A stretch of 47,477 nucleotides of DNA from positions 1 through 47,477 of the forward strand of contig UCMW01000024.1 of assembly GCA_900473745.1 (NCBI GenBank). The letters run 5' to 3'. The position numbers and the translations under genes were made by a program. The stretch comes from Hyphomicrobiales bacterium (lineage in GTDB: Bacteria > Pseudomonadota > Alphaproteobacteria > Rhizobiales > Rhizobiaceae). A model generated the notes under the pieces. That model ran no database searches, was not told the origin of the DNA, and worked only from the letters and a program-made list of their open reading frames with translations. Below, piece after piece: positions 42,010 to 47,477 of the stretch (positions within the stretch are counted from its first letter, which is position 1; each line of letters begins with the position of its first letter).

Positions 42010-42318
42010 TCACTGTAGTGGGAAGGCTCTCGGGCTCTAGAGGACTGGTCCTACAGATCCACGGAACGCTCGGTAGCCCGAAGAAAATAATTGGTCGGGA
42101 CTTGCCCCTCAATGCTGAACCCGCAAAACAGCGTTCCCTGCGCTACCGTCCGATCGCTTATCAGAAGCATATCCTCCTGAATCCCTGGAAGGGGTGTATC
42201 AGCACTTCGCGACATCGCCGCCGACGTTCTCAACCCTATCAGCGCAATCCGCGAAGGTCGCCTTTTGGCCCAGAGCGGTCATCAGAGCACTGCTTGTTTG
42301 GCAGATATTAGCTGCGCC
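42010..42318. other. 309-bp stretch after traA, no gene seen
   Basis: No supported gene lies here, where traF and traB normally follow traA in Ti-type plasmids. Frames on both strands lack ribosome sites. Confidence 0.4.
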
Positions 42319-42675
42319 TCAAGATGAGTAAGCCAATCCGATTGCAACATTGAGAAACACAAAGCTCACGAACGCCAACATAAGCCCAGCCGGTAGTAGG
42401 CTTGGAGTAACCGAGAAGCGGCGGCGCGCGTAAAGGAACGTGGATATGGGCAGAACGAAAGTAGCTAGAAGGTGCCAGAAATCAAAGGTTTTGAATGCGC
42501 CTGTGAGTTGAGAGCCGACTGAGAGTAATACGAGCAGCCACACAGCAACGGCCACCACCGCCGCACCTCCTACAACGACAGCAAAATTGTACCCGTAAGT
42601 GTTTGAAAGTCGCCGCAATTCCGGGGCTAACAGCCCTATGGCCAAAATGGTCGTGAGTAGGAATTCTGTCCACAT
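42319..42675 (-). CDS. Small hypothetical membrane protein
   Basis: About 118 residues with four hydrophobic segments (WTEFLLTTILAIGLLAPE, VVVGGAAVVAVAVWLLVLLS, FWHLLATFVLPISTFLYA and LMLAFVSFVFLNVAIGLAY). ATG at 42675 is a plausible start, though no good ribosome site precedes it, and the frame opens at 42717. No family is recognised. It lies between traA and the resolvase. Confidence 0.5.
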   Translation of the reverse strand: MWTEFLLTTILAIGLLAPELRRLSNTYGYNFAVVVGGAAVVAVAVWLLVLLSVGSQLTGAFKTFDFWHLLATFVLPISTFLYARRRFSVTPSLLPAGLMLAFVSFVFLNVAIGLAYSS

Positions 42676-42782
42676 ACTGTCGAGGATAGGTGCCACTTTG
42701 CGGGGCCGCAATATCAATTACGACTTGCGGCATAGCTTGACCCCACTCATGACCGTTCTTGGCGCGAAGCCGCCTCCTTGCC

Positions 42783-43349
42783 CTACGATGATGCGGCTTC
42801 TCTAAGGGCGCGATACACGCTCGCCCGACCTATATTCAGCGTCTTGGCAATTTCTGTTGGTCCCATCCCGTCGGATTTCAGTCGACGGATCTCAGCAACA
42901 TCAACATGAGGCTTCCTGCCTTTGTAGACCCCTCTGCTTTTTGCAGCGGCGATGCCTTCCATCTGCCGTTCTCTACGAAGGTTCGTCTCGAACTCAGCAA
43001 ACACACCGAGCATATCAAGGAAAGCTTTGCCGGCCGCCGAGCTCGTGTCGATTGGCTGTTCCGTCGCCTTCAGCGTCACCCCTTTCTGCTTGAGCAGCCG
43101 TACGATGTCCTGCAGATCCCCAACTGACCGCGCCAACCGATCGACCCGCGTCACGACCAGGCTGTCGCCCTCGCGCATGAATTCCAGGAGCGTGTTGAGC
43201 TCCTTCCGATCCTGCTTGGTCGATCCAGATTTCTTTTCCGCTCGAATGACCGTGCACCCGGCCGCCTTCAGAGCCGCCTCTTGAATCGCCAGATCCTGAT
43301 CGGTGGTGCTGACCCGCGCATACCCGTACATTGCCATAAAACGTCTCAT
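42783..43349 (-). CDS. Serine resolvase/invertase
   Basis: A site-specific recombinase of the resolvase/Hin family that catalyses recombination at res-like sites. The 188-residue product has YGYARVSTTDQDL with the nucleophile Ser, the catalytic block LVVTRVDRLARSVGDLQDI, the E-helix (FLDMLGVFAEFETNLRRERQMEGI) and a C-terminal helix-turn-helix (MGPTEIAKTLNIGRASVYRAL). Starts at 43349 or at the Met six residues later are possible. Repeated GTCTCA motifs upstream may be its sites. No transposase is adjacent, so it may serve plasmid multimer resolution or be a transposon remnant. Confidence 0.92.
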   Translation of the reverse strand: MRRFMAMYGYARVSTTDQDLAIQEAALKAAGCTVIRAEKKSGSTKQDRKELNTLLEFMREGDSLVVTRVDRLARSVGDLQDIVRLLKQKGVTLKATEQPIDTSSAAGKAFLDMLGVFAEFETNLRRERQMEGIAAAKSRGVYKGRKPHVDVAEIRRLKSDGMGPTEIAKTLNIGRASVYRALREAASS

Positions 43350-43710
43350 TAGGTTCTAGACCTTCTTTGGGCAACGTCTCATAATCATAAAATCAACCCA
43401 AATGATACACCGTTTCGCGTCTCACGTTGATTGTCTCAGCAGGTATACCCGGAATACGCATCCCGCGCTGAATACGCTCGAACACACTCGGATACGCACC
43501 GGATGGCGTCAACTGTTAGGCATTTGCCAATAAAATATGCAAAACACGGCGAGGTTTAGCCAAATGTAAACAAGTCCCTTTTAATTTTCTTGCAACATAC
43601 CAAGGGCGAGACGGTCGTAGAGGTCCGATCCGGATTCTGAACCGAAAGCGGTTCAACGGGCGAATTTTGGAGAGCCTGACAGCTGTTGGTTCAAGCGGGA
43701 AGGGGACACC
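43350..43710. other. 361-bp stretch with repeated GTCTCA motifs
   Basis: Between the resolvase and the chemotaxis gene, GTCTCA occurs four times: at about 43343 (just inside the resolvase start), 43376, 43419 and 43433, mostly as CGTCTCA. The spacing and position suggest a res-type recombination site or autoregulatory region. The rest (43500-43710) is AT-rich, with no recognised signal. Confidence 0.4.
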
Positions 43711-45582
43711 ATGACTATCAAGTTCAAACTACTTGTGTGCATCACGCTGCTGGCGGCAGCTCTCATCATTATCTCGTGCTTCAGTTTCTATGCCATGCAA
43801 AAGCAAGGTGAGATCGCAAATTCGATCGTTGTAGATCGTGTGGTTCCTATGGAGCAACTCAAGCGAATTGGCGACGGCTATGCAGTCTCTATCGTCGATG
43901 CTGCTCATAAGGTTCGCTCGGGCGCGTTCTCAGCTGAGCAGGGACTTGAGAGCATCGATGAGGCCCTTGCTATGATAGAGAACCATTGGACAGCCTATAT
44001 GGCAACTGAGCTGACGAGTGAGGAGCGCCAGATTGCTGATCACTTCGCACAGGTTCGCGCCGAGGCGAACGAAGGCGTTGAAGAGCTTCGCCGGATCCTT
44101 GGCACAGGAGACCGCTCCGCATTAGCTGATTTCGCCGACAGGAAACTCTATCCGACTATCGATCCCCTCGGGACCGATATCTCTAGCCTCATTGACCTGC
44201 AGATTAATGTCTCAAAACTGAACCTCGTCCAGGGCAATGACCTGAGCGCTCTTCTCACGAAATCGATGATCTTGCTGTCGGCAGTTGGAGCCATCTTGGC
44301 AGGCTTTTCCGTCTGGACCATATTGCGCGGCGTCATCCGACCGGTCAACTCGATCACTGCGGCCATGACGGATCTTGCCAACGGCAACCTGCAAGTACAG
44401 ATCTATGGCGAGGGCCGGGAAGACGAAATCGGCAAAATGGCATCGACGGTCGCCATCTTCCGTGACAATGCGAGGGAGCGGGCTCGTCTCGAGCAGGAGG
44501 CTGAAACCAATCGTTCGCTTAGCGAACAGGAGCGTCTTGAACGAGAACGTCAGCAAGCACAAGAAGCGGCTGAAGTTCGGCTTGCTGTCGACAGCATCGG
44601 CCATGCTCTTGGCCAGCTTTCGGAGGGTAAACTGAACTATCGGATCCGGACTTCGTTCGCCGAACGGCTGAACCAGGTTCGCCTTGATTTCAACCAAGCC
44701 GTGAGCAAACTTGAGGACGCGATGCGTACAGTTGGTCAGAAGGCGCAGGCCATCGCGGCCGGCTCCAACCAGATCCGCGCGGCTGCAGAAGACTTGTCGA
44801 AGCGTACCGAACAGCAAGCGGCATCAGTAGAGGAAACAGCCGCTGCACTCGAACAGATTACGACCACTGTGTCCGACTCCAGCCGACGCGCAGAGGAAGC
44901 TGGCAAGCAAGTGCAGGAAACACGGCTGTCTGCCGAACGTTCTGGCGAGATCGTCAGTCGCGCGATTCATGCGATGCAGGCAATAGAGTCGTCGTCCCGA
45001 GAAATATCGAGTATCATCGGCGTGATCGATGAGATTGCTTTCCAGACCAACCTGCTAGCATTGAATGCAGGCGTCGAGGCAGCCAGAGCGGGCGAAGCCG
45101 GCAAGGGGTTTGCGGTGGTCGCGCAAGAGGTTCGCGAACTTGCGCAGCGCTCTGCTTCAGCGGCCAAGGAAATCAAGACGTTGATCTCGAAATCAGGAGA
45201 GCAGGTAGAGAACGGCGTCCACTTGGTTACCGAGACTGGCAGGGCACTGGAGAGCATTGTTTCTCAAGTGCAGGCGGTAAGCGTCAATGTCACGGCGATT
45301 GTCGAAGGAGCAAAAGAGCAGGCGACGGGGCTGAAAGAGATCAACACCGCGGTAAACACCATGGACCAGGGCACCCAGCAGAACGCAGCCATGGTCGAGG
45401 AGTCGACCGCTGCCAGCCACTCGCTGGCGAAAGAGGCGGACGCTCTCTTCCAGCTCATCGGTCGCTTCGAGATCAGCGCTTCGCATACAAGCTTGGCTCA
45501 ATCCGTCGTCACTCCTACTGCCGCTCTAGTGCCTTCACCGGCGCGTCGGCTCGTCAACCGAGTCGCGGCTGCTGTCGGATGA
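43711..45582 (+). CDS. Methyl-accepting chemotaxis protein
   Basis: A transmembrane chemoreceptor. The 623-residue product has TM1 (about 7-29), a periplasmic four-helix sensor (about 30-185), TM2 (about 185-210), a HAMP (210-265) and a second HAMP-like segment (about 300-350). The signalling domain follows, with the conserved tip IDEIAFQTNLLALNAGVEAARAGEAGKGFAVVA. The C-terminus (RRLVNRVAAAVG) has no CheR-binding pentapeptide, so adaptation probably relies on other receptors. The ligand is unknown. It is transcribed alone; many rhizobial plasmids carry such orphan receptors. Confidence 0.94.
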   Translation: MTIKFKLLVCITLLAAALIIISCFSFYAMQKQGEIANSIVVDRVVPMEQLKRIGDGYAVSIVDAAHKVRSGAFSAEQGLESIDEALAMIENHWTAYMATELTSEERQIADHFAQVRAEANEGVEELRRILGTGDRSALADFADRKLYPTIDPLGTDISSLIDLQINVSKLNLVQGNDLSALLTKSMILLSAVGAILAGFSVWTILRGVIRPVNSITAAMTDLANGNLQVQIYGEGREDEIGKMASTVAIFRDNARERARLEQEAETNRSLSEQERLERERQQAQEAAEVRLAVDSIGHALGQLSEGKLNYRIRTSFAERLNQVRLDFNQAVSKLEDAMRTVGQKAQAIAAGSNQIRAAAEDLSKRTEQQAASVEETAAALEQITTTVSDSSRRAEEAGKQVQETRLSAERSGEIVSRAIHAMQAIESSSREISSIIGVIDEIAFQTNLLALNAGVEAARAGEAGKGFAVVAQEVRELAQRSASAAKEIKTLISKSGEQVENGVHLVTETGRALESIVSQVQAVSVNVTAIVEGAKEQATGLKEINTAVNTMDQGTQQNAAMVEESTAASHSLAKEADALFQLIGRFEISASHTSLAQSVVTPTAALVPSPARRLVNRVAAAVG

Positions 45583-45821
45583 AATTCGGCTTTAAAGAGC
45601 GAGGAATGGCAAGACTTCTGACCGCCAAGGCGGTAACGGGCGCGGGCCGGGTAAAAACCGCCCGCATCTCACCTACGCTAAATCGGTACCCCGGAGGCCT
45701 TTGTCTGTGGCTGTCTGCGCGCTCCTCGGGACCCCCAATTTTGCGTTTTGGCACGCGAGGCCGTCGGCATGCTTGAAAACAAAAGACTTGATTCGGTCGC
45801 AGGAGCAACTAGTTCCCGCCC

Positions 45822-46040
45822 ATGATCCACGACGTAGCCAAGAAACTGAATTCAGTTCTGACACCTGAAGATCTGGCACTGCTAGATAAAGCTTTTGCAT
45901 GTGTGTGCGAACTGCGCGGCGTCTCTCAAGCATCGCCGTCGGCCCAGGAGAGCGCCAAGGTCCTGATAAATTTGTATCAGAGTGGAATTCGAAACAGGGT
46001 TCAGCTGGTGGCAATGCTGACTGGGCAGAGGTTTCCGTAG
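45822..46040 (+). CDS. Small hypothetical protein
   Basis: A 72-residue soluble helical product (IHDVAKKLNSVLTPEDLALLDKAF near its start, ending VQLVAMLTGQRFP). GGAG lies about 13 bp before ATG, a loose ribosome site. The sequence looks protein-like, and the C-terminal pattern (ESAKVLINLYQSGIRN) recalls small rhizobial proteins of unknown function. Not identified further. Confidence 0.5.
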   Translation: MIHDVAKKLNSVLTPEDLALLDKAFACVCELRGVSQASPSAQESAKVLINLYQSGIRNRVQLVAMLTGQRFP

Positions 46041-46210
46041 AGAAGTTTCGACCGCATTGTTTGATCGTTTTCACTTATCATTGACAGGATCGGAATCTGA
46101 ATGCGCGGTAAAAATACCTATGAGTAAATTGTAAGTTTTGCTTACAGATTGAACATGCGTGACGATTGTTATACGATCGGATCGCTGCGCACAGTTCTCA
46201 GTGTTGCGGC

Positions 46211-46414
46211 TCAAAGCACCGAAACATTTTCGGCCTTGGATTTGCCCGTCTTGCGGTCCTGACCTAACTCATAGAGAACCTTCTGGCCATCTTTCAAAGC
46301 CTCGCCGAAGCCGACGGCTGAGATGTGCACGAAGACGTCCTGACCGCCGTCATCCGGGGTAATGAATCCGAAGCCTTTGTCCTGAGCAAAGAACTTTCCT
46401 GTTCCGGTCGCCAT
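46211..46414 (-). CDS. Cold-shock domain protein (CspA family)
   Basis: A 67-residue RNA/DNA-binding protein. It contains both RNP motifs (KFFAQDKGFGFITP and DVFVHIS) followed by the conserved GQKVLYELGQDRKTGKSKAENV end. ATG at 46414 gives the normal family length; the open frame extends upstream to 46549, but the extra part does not look like a Csp. It acts as an RNA chaperone or antiterminator. Confidence 0.93.
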   Translation of the reverse strand: MATGTGKFFAQDKGFGFITPDDGGQDVFVHISAVGFGEALKDGQKVLYELGQDRKTGKSKAENVSVL

Positions 46415-46697
46415 ATCTACCGCGTTGGTGATGAGAGATCTGACCAAAGCCGCTCGGCAGTTGACCAGCAAGTTGACCCCCCTCTTTGTAGCAGGCAACA
46501 GCCAGGTGGCTCGGCCTACCCGAGTTCCACGTTCTTCTTTTGGACGCAACGGAACGACAGTTTTGCACCCGACGTCCGACAGTCAGAAACAGGTAGGACA
46601 GTGTCATACCATTTAGCAGCAATCATCTCGCGCATCCCAAACGGCTGGCTGCTCGGGTAGCCTCAACTGCGAGCCATGCTGTTCGCGTTATCTGGCT

Positions 46698-46997
46698 TCA
46701 CTGCGCTTCAATCAGGGCGCGTCCCTGACGCAGTACCTGCTCGAAAACTTCGGTGATTGCCTGCGAAGATACCGGTACGTCTGTAAAATTCCGTGTTCCC
46801 ATCGCAATCGCTTCCCCGAGGCCTCCAATTTCGGCTTCGAGTTTCGCAAAATGCTCCAGCGGATCACCATGAGCCACAGAGACCTCGCGAAGCAAGATAG
46901 CGTTCAGATTGATGAGCGCCAGGACTTGCTTCGAAACTGTCTCAGTTCGGTCGATAAGCGCAAGAAGCGCTTTCCCGTTGTCATTGTCACTAGTCAA
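46698..46997 (-). CDS. Hypothetical protein
   Basis: A 99-residue product, mainly helical (KALLALIDRTETVSKQVLALINLNAILL). TTG at 46997 is favoured because GGAGG lies 8 bp upstream; GTG at 47027 opens the same frame. No family is recognised. Confidence 0.55.
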   Translation of the reverse strand: MTSDNDNGKALLALIDRTETVSKQVLALINLNAILLREVSVAHGDPLEHFAKLEAEIGGLGEAIAMGTRNFTDVPVSSQAITEVFEQVLRQGRALIEAQ

Positions 46998-47323
46998 AAT
47001 CTGGTCCTCCGCGCCACAAAGCGACACTGCCCGACGATGCTCTCTCAGCAGTGCACTTGCTCATACGACACTTAGCATAATCGTGAAGTCTTACCATGGC
47101 CTTAGAACGCGTGCGTCTGGCGTCCTCGGTTAAGGGCCCGGTAACCTTCCAGAGCCCGAACGTGATTAAATAACCAGAAATTAGCTAGTGCTGATCTAGC
47201 TTGGTCTCTGTAAACGCGCTGGCTCAAAGGAACCTCAGTGCCGAAGTTTACTGCTGCTCATTTTTGCAGCTCTTGTCATCGTCGGTCACACGATCGTCGA
47301 TCGAAATTCGGAGCTAAGTGTCT

Positions 47324-47477
47324 ATGGAAGCTAATAGCTTGCTGATTACGTTTTTAGCCCAGATGGGGGTAATCAGCTTTGCGCTCACGTTTTGTTCTTT
47401 CGTACGCGACAGGGTGCGAGGTAAACAGAGTGTCTGGCGTTTGATCGTCAGCGGACTGTTCTTCGGGGGCACCGCGG
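47324..47477 (+). CDS. Partial membrane protein, N-terminus only
   Basis: A frame starting at ATG 47324, with GGAG about 10 bp upstream, runs off the window end. The 51 visible residues contain a hydrophobic helix (LLITFLAQMGVISFALTF), a basic loop (RDRVRGKQS) and GLFFGGTA. This resembles the start of 5TM-type receptors fused to GGDEF domains, which commonly begin with such a helix and an LFFG motif. Identification needs the rest of the gene. Confidence 0.45.
   Translation, partial: MEANSLLITFLAQMGVISFALTFCSFVRDRVRGKQSVWRLIVSGLFFGGTA

Noticed and set aside
46415..46549. N-terminal extension of the cold-shock protein
   Set aside because: The extension does not resemble the family, starts at TTG without a ribosome site, and the normal 67-residue Csp starts at 46414.
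1..47477. CRISPR arrays, tRNA or rRNA genes and complete insertion sequences
   Set aside because: No regularly spaced repeats, no RNA gene signatures and no transposase were seen on either strand.

Overview
The window looks like part of a large plasmid (or chromid) from an alphaproteobacterium of the Rhizobiales, most likely Rhizobiaceae (Rhizobium/Agrobacterium/Ensifer-like). The evidence is a repABC replication/partition unit with a countertranscribed RNA, a Ti-plasmid-type traA/traD/traG transfer block with a MOB-Q style oriT, an alphaproteobacterial SOS box of the GTTC-N7-GTTC type, and gene families typical of rhizobia (BTLCP protease, DUF882 peptidase, TraA-type relaxase). No rRNA, tRNA or CRISPR array was seen.

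Region 1 (1-21.7 kb) is a metal and cell-envelope island. It carries a P1B-2 Zn/Cd/Pb-exporting ATPase, two PCuAC-fold periplasmic proteins, an Nramp (MntH) importer, a CadR/PbrR-like MerR sensor, a lipoprotein signal peptidase (lspA), a cation diffusion facilitator, a DsbB/DsbA pair, a Sco protein, two L,D-transpeptidases, a DUF882/M15 peptidase, a BTLCP protease, a CzcO-like flavoprotein, a DedA protein, an ACR3-like carrier and a lone CcmF. The strongest new observation is that five promoters here share a 19-bp MerR-type dyad (consensus near ACCTCTAGTNGCTAGAGGT) placed in an exactly 19-bp -35/-10 spacer. They lie upstream of the ATPase, lspA, the YafK-type L,D-transpeptidase operon, dsbB-dsbA-CDF and sco. 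The only MerR gene seen lies among them, so the sequence suggests one metal-sensing regulon that couples efflux to lipoprotein processing, disulfide chemistry and peptidoglycan remodelling.

Region 2 (21.7-29.9 kb) is plasmid accessory DNA: small hypothetical genes, a umuDC-type SOS mutagenesis operon with a perfect LexA box, an XRE regulator, a DUF3846-like gene translationally coupled to a plasmid protein, and about 1.1 kb of degenerate DNA before repA.

Region 3 (29.9-34.4 kb) is repABC with palindromes upstream of repA, two parS-like 16-mers, an antisense RNA between repB and repC, and a second XRE regulator.

Region 4 (34.4-42.0 kb) holds an alpha/beta hydrolase with a Cys nucleophile motif, traG, traD, a gene in the traC position, oriT and the relaxase/helicase traA. 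No traF/traB/traH, trb/virB or traI/traR/traM genes are present, so mating-pair formation and quorum control must be elsewhere or supplied in trans.

Region 5 (42.0-47.5 kb) has a small membrane protein, a serine resolvase with repeated GTCTCA motifs upstream, a methyl-accepting chemotaxis protein, a cold-shock protein, small hypothetical genes and the start of a membrane protein cut by the window end.
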